DNA of 47,543 nt from an uncultured Acidobacteriota bacterium. Lineage in GTDB: Bacteria > Acidobacteriota > CAIWXX01. Of this stretch, positions 29,001 to 36,916 are shown piece by piece. A program made the position numbers and the translations under genes. The notes under the pieces were generated by a model, which was not told where the DNA came from, made no database searches, and worked only from the letters and a program-made list of their open reading frames with translations. How positions within the stretch are numbered: the stretch's first letter is position 1; every line of letters starts with the position of its first letter. Location: positions 1 to 47,543 of the forward strand of contig CAIWXX010000093.1 of the NCBI GenBank assembly GCA_903916735.1, written 5' to 3'.

Positions 29001-29208
29001 GTTTCTCGAGGGGCGTGGCTACGGCTGACGCCATGGTTTCGGGGCTGGCGCCCGGGAGGCTGGCGCTGACATTGATCGTCGGGAAATCCACTGTAGGAAG
29101 ATCGCTCACAGGCAGCTGTTTGTAGCCCAGAATCCCGAAAACGAGAATGCCTCCCATGACCAGCGTGGTTGCAACCGGTCGTCGTATGAAAAGATCCGAT
29201 ATGCTCAT
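26098..29208 (-). CDS. RND multidrug-type efflux permease (system 2)
   Basis: The 1036-residue pump belongs to the HAE1 (hydrophobe/amphiphile) branch, close to MdtB/MdtC-like proteins. It opens MSISDLFIRRPVATTLVMGG, has PVSDLPTVDFPTINVSASLPG, the LGxxNPKT-like porter elements and the relay motif SVGFVVDDAIVMLEN with both helix-4 aspartates. Helices 7-12 include the VGLVMLIGVVKKNAIMMIDFA signature. ATG 29208 has AAGGT upstream; a GTG immediately before it is in frame. It is separated from its adaptor by 114 bases of repeat-containing DNA (29209-29322) yet shares strand and order, so co-transcription is likely. Confidence 0.96.
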   Translation of the reverse strand: MSISDLFIRRPVATTLVMGGILVFGILGYKQLPVSDLPTVDFPTINVSASLPGASPETMASAVATPLEKQFSTIAGLDSMTSSSAQGSTSIVLQFALDRNIDAAAQDVQASIAKTMNQLPQNILPPSYQKVNPADSPILFFALMSPSLPLSTLDEYGQTLMAQRISMVSGVAQVQVYGSQKYAVRMLLDPNALASRGIGIDEVANAISNGNVNLPTGILWGTNKAFTVQASGQLQNASAFRPLIVTYRNGSPVRLGDLGDVLDSVQNDKVAAWYNDSRTIMLAIQRQPGTNTVAVATAVKSLMEKLKLQLPASVDVQILYDRSVSIRQSINDVRFTLLLTLFLVILVIFLFLRNLSATIIPSLALPLSVVGTFGIMYLLGYSLDNLSLMALTLSVGFVVDDAIVMLENIVRHMEMGKAAPVAAVDGAREVGFTIISMTLSLAAVFIPLLFMGGIIGRLFHEFAVTISSAILVSGFVSLTLTPMMCSRFLTPSREAHHGRFYAVTENWYEKTRTFYEDTLAWVMRHRVSSLVFSALILVGTIYLFGKAHTGFLPSEDIGLVRGSTEGAEGISFDSMKTHQQVIANIIRKDPNVDALLSSVGAGGPNATNNQGRFFIRLKPRAQRELSAQEFVEDVRSKLAQVPGIKVYLQVPPPISIGGQSTKSLYQFTLQTSDIRMLYSVVPALETKIRDLPGLTDVASDLLIKNPQVNVEIDRDKASLMGVSAQDIESALYNAYGSRQVSTIYTATNQYWVIMQLQPQYQNNPSALNLLYVRSDTGKLVPLSTVARLSTGVGPLLINHSGQTPSVTMSFNLKPGYSIGEAITQVQKVARQVLPSTITSNFAGTAQAFQSSQAGLGVLLILAIMVIYMVLGILYESFVHPITILTGLPFAGFGALLTLMIFRSELNVYSFVGLVMLIGVVKKNAIMMIDFAIEAQRSEGLTPADAIQKAASIRFRPIMMTTMAAFMGTLPIALGLGSGSESRRPLGLAVVGGLAFSQVVTLYVTPVFYTYLDALQTRFSRAFRRKAAAPYVPDSLE

Positions 29209-29322
29209 CACATTACCTTTGCAGTAAGGAAAAGGTAAGAAGCAAAAGGCAGAAATCCTCTCGCACGCCGAGTGCCTTATAAGAAGCTTTTGCCATACGC
29301 TTTTTAATTCTTGCCTGCATTA
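29209..29322. repeat. Purine-rich AAAAGG repeat spacer inside RND operon 2
   Basis: The spacer holds AAGGAAAAGG (29227-29236) and AGCAAAAGGCAG, with AAGCTTTTGCC further on as a partial inverted partner (GCAAAAG / CTTTTGC). The same AAGGAAAAGGT-type words recur in the inverted repeat at 32670-32747, the other end of this operon. It looks like a dispersed intergenic element rather than a regulatory site, but could affect mRNA processing between adaptor and permease. Confidence 0.45.
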
Positions 29323-30459
29323 TCATTGCCCGCTGGTTGCGTCGAGACTTTTCTTGATTTCCACCTTCGCTCCCGGCACAAGGCGGAGCTGGCCGTCGGT
29401 AACGACCGTCTCGCCCAGGATCAGGCCCTTTTCGACAACAGTGGTTTCGCCCGAAGTTCGGCCGGCGGTCACCGGACGCATGCCGGCGACTCCCGTCGAA
29501 TCGACGACATAGACATAGGTGCCTTGCTGACCGGTCTGAATGGCTTCAGATGGCACGACGACAGCATTATGAATCGTCTCGAGCCGAACCGTGGTATCCA
29601 CGAACTGGCCGGGCCAGAGTGCGTTTTCGGCGTTGGCAAAGCGCCCCTTGAGTATGATCGTGCCTGTGTCGGAATCGACGGCGTTGTCGATGAACACGAG
29701 TTCTCCTGGAACAGCCACGCGACCATCGCGCGATGGAAAGGCGGTGACAACCAGAGTTTTCGCGGCACTGAACTTCCGGATGTCGCTCAGGTATTGCTCC
29801 GGTATGGCGAATTTCACGAGGATGGGATGGATCTGGTTAATGATGACAAGAGGTGTTGTGTCATCGGCCTTGACGAGATTTCCAAGCTTCACCTGCAAAC
29901 TTCCTGTGCGGCCTGATAGTGGTGCTCTGATGGTCGTGTATTCAAGATTGAGTCGTGCCGATTCGACAGCCGCTGCGCCTGCGTCAAGGATCGACTTGTA
30001 CGAGTCTGCGGCGGCTCGTGCTTTCTCGAACTGTTCGCGCGTCACGTAATCCTTTTGCACGAGCTCCCCATAACGCTTGGCATCGCTTTCGGCATTGAGT
30101 GCCAGCACCCGATCGCGTTCCAGATTGGCTTTTGCCTGGTTCAGAGCGGCGTCGTATTCTCGCGGATCGATCTGAAAGAGGACTTGTCCCTCGGTGACAT
30201 CGTCTCCTTCTTGAAAATTAACCTGTTTAAGAATTCCACCAACCTGTGCGCGGACAGCGACACTCTGGAGCGGCTCGATGCTGCCGACCGCCCTCACTTC
30301 CACCGGCACTTCCGCGGCTTGAGCCTGCGCAACCGTGACAGGCACCACGGGCTTCGGCGGCGGTGGACTTTGTTGACAGCCCCACCCGATGAGGAGAGGT
30401 ACGAGGGCAAGAGAAAAGCGAAGAATCTGGCATTGAGAGAAATGAGATCTTATTTTCAT
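29323..30459 (-). CDS. RND periplasmic adaptor (system 2)
   Basis: The 378-residue membrane-fusion protein has an N-terminal hydrophobic signal ending LLIGWGC followed by QQSPPPPKP, consistent with a lipoprotein despite an unusual Trp in the lipobox. The lipoyl half (VGGILKQVNFQEGDDVTEGQVL), helical hairpin (about 105-160), YTTIRAPLSGRTGSLQV half and beta-barrel follow. It couples the HAE1 permease to the TolC-type factor. Its ATG overlaps the preceding stop by four bases. It is 378 residues, normal for AcrA/MdtA relatives. Confidence 0.95.
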   Translation of the reverse strand: MKIRSHFSQCQILRFSLALVPLLIGWGCQQSPPPPKPVVPVTVAQAQAAEVPVEVRAVGSIEPLQSVAVRAQVGGILKQVNFQEGDDVTEGQVLFQIDPREYDAALNQAKANLERDRVLALNAESDAKRYGELVQKDYVTREQFEKARAAADSYKSILDAGAAAVESARLNLEYTTIRAPLSGRTGSLQVKLGNLVKADDTTPLVIINQIHPILVKFAIPEQYLSDIRKFSAAKTLVVTAFPSRDGRVAVPGELVFIDNAVDSDTGTIILKGRFANAENALWPGQFVDTTVRLETIHNAVVVPSEAIQTGQQGTYVYVVDSTGVAGMRPVTAGRTSGETTVVEKGLILGETVVTDGQLRLVPGAKVEIKKSLDATSGQ

Positions 30460-31910
30460 TTGGATTCCTTTTCAGCAGGCTCGGTTTGGGGTGCGAGAGA
30501 AGACTCACCATGCAGGTCCAAGACTCCGGTGTCGTGGGCGAGCTGTGCGAGTGTGCTGTACCATTCCCACCGGGCTTGTATCTGCTGAGCGCGTGCTTCG
30601 GCAAGAGCCGTCTGCGCTGTCAGTAACTCGATGATCGTCCCAACCCCGACCTTGTATCGATCGCCGGCGACGGCTTCCGATTGTGTGGCGCTGGCAAGAA
30701 GGTCATCGGATGTTGTGATTTTTTGAGTGGCGGTTTTCAGGAGATAGTAGGAGCTGAACACCTGCGAGATGACCTGTCGCTCCATGACCCCGACCTGTTC
30801 CGTCGCCGCCTGAGCCTGTGCCTCGGCCTCACGTTCATCGTGAACTTGTGAGAAGCCGGTGAAGAGTGGAACATGCACATAAAGCCCTGCCGAATAACTA
30901 TCGCCGTGGTTATCAATACCGCCGAAGTATGTGCGGCCGACATTGCCGTTGAAATTCAGTGTGGGCCAGCGGCTGGATTTCACCTCTCTGATGTGAGATG
31001 TTGCCGCTTGAGCCTGTGCCTGCAACGCGGCCAGATCGGGACGTTCGATGAGTGCCCGTTGGATGAGGTTCTCTACCGTATCCATTGCTTGATTGGTCGG
31101 GAGTTCCTTGGGAATTCTTTCCAGATCAAAATCGACCGGCACGTAAGCGGGAAGCCCCATCGAAACGGCCAAAGAGCCTCGCGTTGTTTGAAGAGCACCT
31201 TGCAATGAATCGATTAAGAGCTGCGCCTGAGAAAGCGCGGTCTTCGCCAGCAGAACATCCGCGATTGTGGCGACTCCGGCCTCATGGCGGCGATTGGCCG
31301 AGTCAAGGTTGGCGGCGGCTTCCGCCAGCGTGGACTGCTCCGCGATGAGAGTGGCTTTCGTGGCGACATATTGGAAGAAGGCAAGCTCAACCTGCAGGAC
31401 CACCTCCTGGATGACGGCGTTGTGAGTCCAGTCGGCTGTGTATAATGCCTGCCGCGCCATTTCAATCCTGGCCGAGCGTCCGCCGAAATCGAGCAGGAGA
31501 TATGACAGGTTCAAGGTGCCGGTGTAGACGGTTTGCTTCGTCGCGATACGTCCCTGAGACGCTGTCGTCTTATATTTTATGGCGTTGACGTCGGCGGATG
31601 CCTGCGGCCAGAAGGCGCCTTTCTCCGACTCAAGATGCTCGGAGGCCGCCTTCGCATTCTCCCATGCGGCGCGTGTTGCGGGATTGTTGCTGAGGGCCAC
31701 ATCGATAACGTCGGCCAGCACCATCGATTGCAGGCGTTTCTCCAGGTCTGGAGGGATTGTCATCGGAGTCGCCGGTGACGCCGATGGCCGAGGTGGTGGC
31801 GTCCAGAAAGTATTGGGCGCGGTCGGCGTGCCGGGAACTTCGGCGCCGGAGGATCCGCCCGCCGAGATGAGCACCAAAAGTGCAGGAACGATGATCGTAT
31901 GCTTTTTCAT
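30456..31910 (-). CDS. Outer-membrane efflux factor, TolC-like (system 2)
   Basis: The 484-residue product has a signal peptide (MKKHTIIVPALLVLISAGGSSG), a proline-rich start to the mature chain, and two OEP repeats with long amphipathic helices and beta strands: LNLSYLLLDFGGRSARIEMARQ at about 130-150 and LYVHVPLFTGF at about 330-340. GGRSAR and the ALxxARAQQIQARWEWYSTL C-terminus are typical. It overlaps both neighbours by four bases (stop of the TetR gene upstream, start of the adaptor downstream), so the operon is tetR, outer-membrane factor, adaptor, permease. Confidence 0.94.
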   Translation of the reverse strand: MKKHTIIVPALLVLISAGGSSGAEVPGTPTAPNTFWTPPPRPSASPATPMTIPPDLEKRLQSMVLADVIDVALSNNPATRAAWENAKAASEHLESEKGAFWPQASADVNAIKYKTTASQGRIATKQTVYTGTLNLSYLLLDFGGRSARIEMARQALYTADWTHNAVIQEVVLQVELAFFQYVATKATLIAEQSTLAEAAANLDSANRRHEAGVATIADVLLAKTALSQAQLLIDSLQGALQTTRGSLAVSMGLPAYVPVDFDLERIPKELPTNQAMDTVENLIQRALIERPDLAALQAQAQAATSHIREVKSSRWPTLNFNGNVGRTYFGGIDNHGDSYSAGLYVHVPLFTGFSQVHDEREAEAQAQAATEQVGVMERQVISQVFSSYYLLKTATQKITTSDDLLASATQSEAVAGDRYKVGVGTIIELLTAQTALAEARAQQIQARWEWYSTLAQLAHDTGVLDLHGESSLAPQTEPAEKESK

Positions 31911-32563
31911 GATCCAACCTTCGGCGAATATTTCAATCCATTCAAGAAAATATCCGTGATCAGACGGGCATCCTCTTCAACAAGGCAGGGTGCATCCGAA
32001 CAGAGTCTCTGCTGGTTCATGGCAATCGTCGCCTCTAAAAGCACGGCGGCGACTTTCAAGGGATCACATTTTCGAAAAACCCGTTGGTGCATTCCCTTGT
32101 GCAGAACATCAGCGACCTTTTTTAGGATTGTCTGAAACAGACTCGACTGACGGCGCTTGAGCCGGAGCATCGCAATATCCCTATCATAGACCAGCACGCG
32201 AAAAAAATCCCGGCGCTGATCGAAATACCTCATGTGTTGAAAAACGAAGAGCCTGATTTTTTCTGCGGGCGGAAGATCTCCGTCAAGCAGGGTTCTCACT
32301 TCGCTGACAAGAGGCGACAAGCTGTTTTCCTTAAGGGCCTCCATGAGGATGTTCTTGGCCATGAAGTGGAGGTAAACCGTCCCTTTGGCCATGCCGGCTT
32401 CAGCGGCGATGTTGTCCATCGTCAGTTTCTGCAGTCCGTCATGACTAATGATGCGTGTCGCGGCCTCCAGAATATATCGGCGAGTCACGGCATTGAGAAG
32501 CTCCCGGCGAGCATGTCGGCCCTGGTTTGCTGCCGCTGTTCGCTTCTTGAACTGCCGAGTCAT
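31907..32563 (-). CDS. TetR-family repressor of RND operon 2
   Basis: The protein of about 218 residues has a TetR helix-turn-helix (about 27-72): YILEAATRIISHDGLQKLTM, then NIAAEAGMAKGTVYLHF, where the GxxxGTxYxHF recognition helix is clear. The ligand-binding domain follows. As the first gene of the efflux operon, overlapping the next by four bases, it probably represses its own transcription in response to a pump substrate. ATG 32563 is given; an in-frame GTG lies three codons earlier at 32572. Neither has a ribosome site, which fits the promoter only about 20 bases upstream. Confidence 0.9.
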   Translation of the reverse strand: MTRQFKKRTAAANQGRHARRELLNAVTRRYILEAATRIISHDGLQKLTMDNIAAEAGMAKGTVYLHFMAKNILMEALKENSLSPLVSEVRTLLDGDLPPAEKIRLFVFQHMRYFDQRRDFFRVLVYDRDIAMLRLKRRQSSLFQTILKKVADVLHKGMHQRVFRKCDPLKVAAVLLEATIAMNQQRLCSDAPCLVEEDARLITDIFLNGLKYSPKVGS

Positions 32564-32581
32564 TTTTCGCACAAGAGAGTC

Positions 32582-32610
32582 ATTTTGATGGGGGAATTAG
32601 AGATTGTCAA
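32582..32610 (-). promoter_or_regulatory. Promoter of the tetR-RND operon
   Basis: On the minus strand TTGACA (32605-32610), 17 bases, then CAAAAT (32582-32587) form a strong -35 with an acceptable -10. The predicted start is near 32575, leaving 3 bases to the GTG or about 12 to the ATG, with no Shine-Dalgarno sequence. Translation would be leaderless or nearly so. Confidence 0.6.
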
Positions 32611-32669
32611 GAGGCCGGCGTCGGTGATCCACGGCTTCGGCAAAGTCAGCGTGCGTGATTGAAAAGGCG

Positions 32670-32747
32670 AAGTAAAAAGGAAAAGGTGAAAAATAAAATA
32701 CCTCGCGCCCTGGCGGTGCCTGAAATTATCAATTTTCCTTTTTACTT
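32670..32747. repeat. 15-bp perfect inverted repeat with 48-bp centre
   Basis: AAGTAAAAAGGAAAA at 32670-32684 is exactly repeated in inverted orientation at 32733-32747. The left arm is flanked by more AAAAGG words. It shares the AAGGAAAAGGT motif with 29227-29240. The 48-base centre has no gene. It may be a miniature mobile element end pair or a processed hairpin; no target duplication was recognised. Confidence 0.7.
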
Positions 32748-33053
32748 TAAACTTTGCTTCAGGCCGGAAGCACTTTCCCCCATCATGTGCAGTGATCGAC
32801 TTTACCGCAGCCTTGGTCTGTACTCCGAAAATGCAAACCCATCACACCAATGGTATACGTGCCGGGCCTTGCCCGGGTTTCAGAGATAATGGAATATGCG
32901 CTTGACGACGAAAGCGGAAATGAGTGGGACGAAGGCACGAACGGTGCTGCGAGCAACATGTTTCATTTTTGTGTGACATTGAGTTCCTCTTTTGCTTGCC
33001 GTCTTTAATGCGGCCTTGAGCTGGCGACGAGGTGGAATTGAGCTTGTTTTGGC
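32748..33053. other. Gene-free stretch between ppx and the tetR operon
   Basis: No frame looks coding. It contains a compact hairpin CCGGGC-CTT-GCCCGG (32862-32876) without a T-run, and a partial copy of the GACGAAGGCACGAACGG word (about 32929-32945) seen in the 225-273 hairpin. A terminator for the minus-strand ppx gene would be expected here, but none is convincing. Confidence 0.5.
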
Positions 33054-34583
33054 CTATTGGCGCCGCGAAAAATCCGATAACTCTTCCACTCTTACCTTAT
33101 ACCCGAATACTTCCTGAAAAAGGCCGTCTTTACGTCCCATCGCCCATTTCTCCAAAGTCGAATCCCCGTACACTTTGATCTCTATCGTGACGGTCGACCC
33201 ATTGACCGTCACGTCGACGGGGTGAACGACGCCGATGTGGTCGCGATCCAGAGCGTCGGCGACACGCAAGATAGCCGCGAGTTTCTGCATGGCGGACCGG
33301 TCGGAACGATCGAGAGGCCGCAGATTTCCATGAGAAGGCTTTGGCGTGGCTTTTCTGTGATAGCGGGCCACATTGGCCACAATCCGGCGTTCATGTAAGG
33401 CGAGCCCGGGTAGATTTGAATTCATAATGAGATAAAACGAGTGCTTGTGATGCCGGCGTTCGTTCACAAAGAAGCCGATGTCATGAAGGATGGCAGCCGT
33501 GTCGAGGAGGGGCGCCCATTCCGGATCGAGTCGGTGTATGTGTTCCAGTTTTTCGAACAGTAGTTGAGCGTTATGCGCGACCCTCAACGCATGACTTTCG
33601 TCAAATTGATAACGCCGCCCCAGAAACAGCGCCGCGTCCCGAAGGTTTGCATGAGCGGGTTCGCTATAAGCGCTGTCGGCCAGCTCCTTCGCCACGCCTT
33701 CCTTCAATCCCACGAGAGGCGCGACGAGGCTCTCCATGCCGGTTGCTTCCATGACACCGTAAATAACGATTGCCGCCGGTAATATGACATCGGCGCGGTC
33801 GGCGTCGAGGCCGAGTTGAGTCATCCGGTCGTGGTAGCTCATGCTCGAAAGCTTCATCACCAAATCGCGTATCTCATCGCGAGTCACTTCGGGTGAGGGT
33901 GCATTTTCCGGCGCCATTTCTTGAGGCCGCAACAACGCCGTCATTTTTTCAACGTTTCCGCCCGTCGCGAAATAGTGATCAGCTTTGAATCCCTCAGTCG
34001 CCTTCTGCAGATGACCGCGAAGTCCGCCGATGTAATCTCTGACAAGAAGCGGGAAATTCGCTTCGTCTCCGCCTTCGCCGGCGAGTATTTCGAGGAGTCG
34101 AACGGCGCCGATTTTGTAAGTCTCGACCTTAGTGAGCTTGCCGTTTGTGACTAGCAGAAGTTCCATGGAGCCGCCCCCGAGCTCCGTGATGAGCGCATTC
34201 ATGCCGCTCATGTCGATCCGGCTCTGAATCGCCTGATGAATGAGCCGTCCCTCTTCCACGCCGGTGATCAATTCGAGTTCAATGCCGCTTTCTCTGCGAA
34301 TGCGCTCGATCAGCACATCACGATTGGATGCTTCGCGAGTGGCGCTCGTCGCGATCGTTCGACTCAGTTCAACATGGTGCTGCCTCTGAAGGTCGGCGTA
34401 ATAAGCAAAAGTCTTCACGACTCGGGTGATGGTCTCCCCGGAAATGCGACCTCTCAAAAAGACATCATGTCCGAGCCGTACGGGCTCACGATAATTTTCA
34501 ATTGGCGTGAATTTCCCGCCGGATGCAGTAGCCAGCAGCATTCTTAGCGCGTTGCTTCCGAGGTCAATGACGGCAATATTCAT
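33054..34583 (-). CDS. ppx: Exopolyphosphatase / Ppx-GppA phosphatase
   Basis: The 509-residue enzyme degrades polyphosphate (and possibly pppGpp) from the chain end. The actin-like fold shows the phosphate loop VIDLGSNALRM (5-15), the catalytic Glu in TGVEEGRLI (107-115) and the second loop ELGGGSMEL (134-142). A C-terminal HD-type domain follows, with AAILHDIGFFVN (363-374), RHHKHS (377-382) and RVADALDRDH (440-449), as in the long Ppx class. It is divergent from phoB across 228 bases. With ppk1 at 39.9 kb it completes polyphosphate turnover. Ppx versus GppA cannot be settled from sequence alone. Confidence 0.93.
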   Translation of the reverse strand: MNIAVIDLGSNALRMLLATASGGKFTPIENYREPVRLGHDVFLRGRISGETITRVVKTFAYYADLQRQHHVELSRTIATSATREASNRDVLIERIRRESGIELELITGVEEGRLIHQAIQSRIDMSGMNALITELGGGSMELLLVTNGKLTKVETYKIGAVRLLEILAGEGGDEANFPLLVRDYIGGLRGHLQKATEGFKADHYFATGGNVEKMTALLRPQEMAPENAPSPEVTRDEIRDLVMKLSSMSYHDRMTQLGLDADRADVILPAAIVIYGVMEATGMESLVAPLVGLKEGVAKELADSAYSEPAHANLRDAALFLGRRYQFDESHALRVAHNAQLLFEKLEHIHRLDPEWAPLLDTAAILHDIGFFVNERRHHKHSFYLIMNSNLPGLALHERRIVANVARYHRKATPKPSHGNLRPLDRSDRSAMQKLAAILRVADALDRDHIGVVHPVDVTVNGSTVTIEIKVYGDSTLEKWAMGRKDGLFQEVFGYKVRVEELSDFSRRQ

Positions 34584-34811
34584 CGGATCGTCACATTGAT
34601 CGGCGATGCGGATTCTCGATTGAGATCATGCATGGAGTTTCTCTCCTCAATCCGGATTATTGACGAATGTCTTCAACTTGGCAAATTCCCGCGGTGATAG
34701 GGTTATTTTTGCGTGGGTTTGTTATCGTCGGCTTATGAAACTCCCGCCAAATCGGAGCCGTTCTTAATCTGTATTGCAACATTCCCCTCTTTTAGAGTAT
34801 GTACGTTGTCG

Positions 34812-35498
34812 ATGCCAAAGCACATATTGATCGTCGATGATGAGAAGGATATCGTGGCTCTGCTTGTCTACAACCTGGAAAAAGAAGGGTACACGACCAA
34901 GACCGCACACACGGGCACCGCGGCACTGAAGGAAGCGCAGAATTTGCCCGATCTCGTCCTGCTTGATGTCATGATGCCTGAAGTGGATGGTCTTGAAGTG
35001 GCGAGGCGCTTGAAAAAAGAAACAGCCACTGCCGGCATTCCCATCATCTTTCTGACGGCCAAAGGAACCGAGATCGACGAAGTTGTCGGCCTGGAGCTCG
35101 GGGCCGAAGATTACATTGTGAAACCGATCAGCATCCCCAAACTTCTCGCCCGGATCCGCGCCGTGCTGCGCCGGCATGAAAACGTTGACACCCCGTCGTT
35201 GCTCCCCCTCCGATTCGGCGATGTCGAAGTTCATCCAGCCGGCTATCGCGCCATCATCGCCGGGAGGGAAGTTGGTTTCACAAAGAAAGAATTCGATATT
35301 CTTGTTCGCCTGGCGACCAAAGCCGGTACCGTCCTATCACGAGATGCTCTTCTGGACGCCGTTTGGGGAGATGATGTTCACGTCATCGACCGAACGATTG
35401 ATGTCCATATCAGGAAAATCCGCGAGAAATTGGGTTCTTCAGCCGATCTCCTGGAAACGGTGAAAGGGGTCGGCTATCGGATCCGGGAGCGGCGATGA
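34812..35498 (+). CDS. phoB: Response regulator, PhoB/OmpR family
   Basis: The 228-residue regulator has a receiver domain with acidic pocket Asp9/Asp10, phosphoacceptor Asp52 (LVLLDVMMP) and Lys in YIVKP (about 104), then a winged-helix DNA-binding domain (about 130-226) with KEFDILVRLATKAG, VWGDD and RTIDVHIRKIREKLG. ATG 34812 matches the family start. There is no Shine-Dalgarno sequence, and an in-frame TTG lies two codons earlier. It overlaps the kinase gene by four bases. PhoB identity is inferred from the adjacent phoR-type kinase and the Pho-box-like array upstream of the porin-pstS operon. Confidence 0.9.
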   Translation: MPKHILIVDDEKDIVALLVYNLEKEGYTTKTAHTGTAALKEAQNLPDLVLLDVMMPEVDGLEVARRLKKETATAGIPIIFLTAKGTEIDEVVGLELGAEDYIVKPISIPKLLARIRAVLRRHENVDTPSLLPLRFGDVEVHPAGYRAIIAGREVGFTKKEFDILVRLATKAGTVLSRDALLDAVWGDDVHVIDRTIDVHIRKIREKLGSSADLLETVKGVGYRIRERR

Positions 35499-36916
35499 AA
35501 AGCATTGGGACGAAGCTCGCTTTTCTGATTCTGACTCTCGTTGCTGCCGCTGCTGCATCAGTGGCTCTGATCTCAGGGCTGGAAATGGAGTCCTTTTATA
35601 AAGATCGGCTTGTCGATGACCTTCTCAGACAAGGACGGCAGTTTGAATATCTTTTCCGGCAGCCCACGCCACCAGGCTACGAAATCGTGGCCGGAATGGC
35701 ACAGCGGCTGAACGTGCGTCTGACGCTCATCTCCCCGACCGGGCAGGTTCTTTTTGATTCCGATGTCCAGGAAAGCCGGCTCGGCGCCCTGGAGAATCAT
35801 CTCAATCGACCTGAAGTACAGGAGGCTCGCGTCCATGGGCACGGCGTTGATATCCGCCACAGCAACACTATCGGTGTCGATATGCTGTATGTCGCTCGAC
35901 TTCTCGACTCACCCCTTCACGGCACTTCACCCGAATGCATTCGGGTTGCCATGCTCTATGCCGATGTTCAGGGGGCGATGAGAGGAATCAAACAAAAGGC
36001 CGCCATTGCCGGTCTCGTCTCGCTCATCCTGGCGGGAATTGCATGCTTCATCGTTTCGCGCCGAATTGTCAAACCCATTGTACAGATGGCCGCGGATGCG
36101 GATGAGATCAAGCGAGGCAATTTGGAGCGGCAGATCCGGACAGGAGGCGACGATGAGATCGGACAACTCGCCGTGGCTCTCCGCGAAATGGTCGATAAAT
36201 TGAAAACCGATATCGCCCAGATGAGGAAGCTGGAACGAATGCGAAGTGAATTCCTCGGAAATGTGTCTCACGAGCTTCGCACGCCGATTTTCGCAATCCA
36301 GGGTTTTATTGAAACGCTCCTCGGCGGTGCCGTCAATGATCCCAAGACCAATGTCGAATTTCTCCGGAAGGCTCTTGATCATACGGTTCGACTCAATACG
36401 CTGCTGAATGATCTGATCGAAATTTCGAGAATCGAAACCGGCGAGATGAAGCTCAGCTTTCGCTACGTCGATGTCAGGGAGCTGCTGGAGGATATTTTTG
36501 ACGAGATGAAACCGGTAGCGCTCCAGAAATCGATTTCAATTGAGCTGGCCCGCGGCCAGGATGGACGCGTGGAAGCGCTTGGAGATCGGGAACGGCTCCG
36601 GCAGACACTCACCAATCTCATCGACAATGCCGTCAAGTACACGGATCCGGGAGGCCGGGTGAGCATTGGGTTCAACAATGAACCGGGGCAGGTCAGAATT
36701 TTTGTCGTCGACACAGGTTGTGGGATTGCTGAGGAACACATATCGCGGATTTTTGAGAGGTTCTATCGAGTCGACAAGGACCGTTCGCGCGATGCCGGTG
36801 GCACGGGACTTGGACTGGCGATCGTGAAGCATATAGTCGAAGCACACGGGAGCCATGTTGATGTCGAGTCGACGCCCGGCCGCGGCAGCACATTCAGTTT
36901 TGCGCTGAAGTGCTGA
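35495..36916 (+). CDS. phoR: Phosphate-type sensor histidine kinase (PhoR/PhoP-R class)
   Basis: The 473-residue kinase has a first membrane helix (about 7-28), a periplasmic sensor region (29-165), a second helix (169-187), HAMP (188-243), HisKA with His259 in FLGNVSHELRTP, and HATPase with VDTGCGIAEE and DAGGTGLGLAIVKH. Unlike E. coli PhoR, which has a PAS domain and almost no periplasmic part, it has an extracytoplasmic domain, as in Gram-positive PhoR. An ATGA overlap with the regulator gene shows coupling. Signal assignment rests on context (ppx, porin, pstS, ppk). Confidence 0.92.
   Translation: MKSIGTKLAFLILTLVAAAAASVALISGLEMESFYKDRLVDDLLRQGRQFEYLFRQPTPPGYEIVAGMAQRLNVRLTLISPTGQVLFDSDVQESRLGALENHLNRPEVQEARVHGHGVDIRHSNTIGVDMLYVARLLDSPLHGTSPECIRVAMLYADVQGAMRGIKQKAAIAGLVSLILAGIACFIVSRRIVKPIVQMAADADEIKRGNLERQIRTGGDDEIGQLAVALREMVDKLKTDIAQMRKLERMRSEFLGNVSHELRTPIFAIQGFIETLLGGAVNDPKTNVEFLRKALDHTVRLNTLLNDLIEISRIETGEMKLSFRYVDVRELLEDIFDEMKPVALQKSISIELARGQDGRVEALGDRERLRQTLTNLIDNAVKYTDPGGRVSIGFNNEPGQVRIFVVDTGCGIAEEHISRIFERFYRVDKDRSRDAGGTGLGLAIVKHIVEAHGSHVDVESTPGRGSTFSFALKC

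Noticed and set aside
29209-29322. CRISPR-like repeats in the purine-rich spacer
   Set aside because: The repeated words are short and irregular with no constant-length spacers, and no cas genes are present.
32862-32876. CCGGGC/GCCCGG hairpin as the ppx terminator
   Set aside because: It lies about 180 bases beyond the ppx stop and has no T-run on the minus strand.
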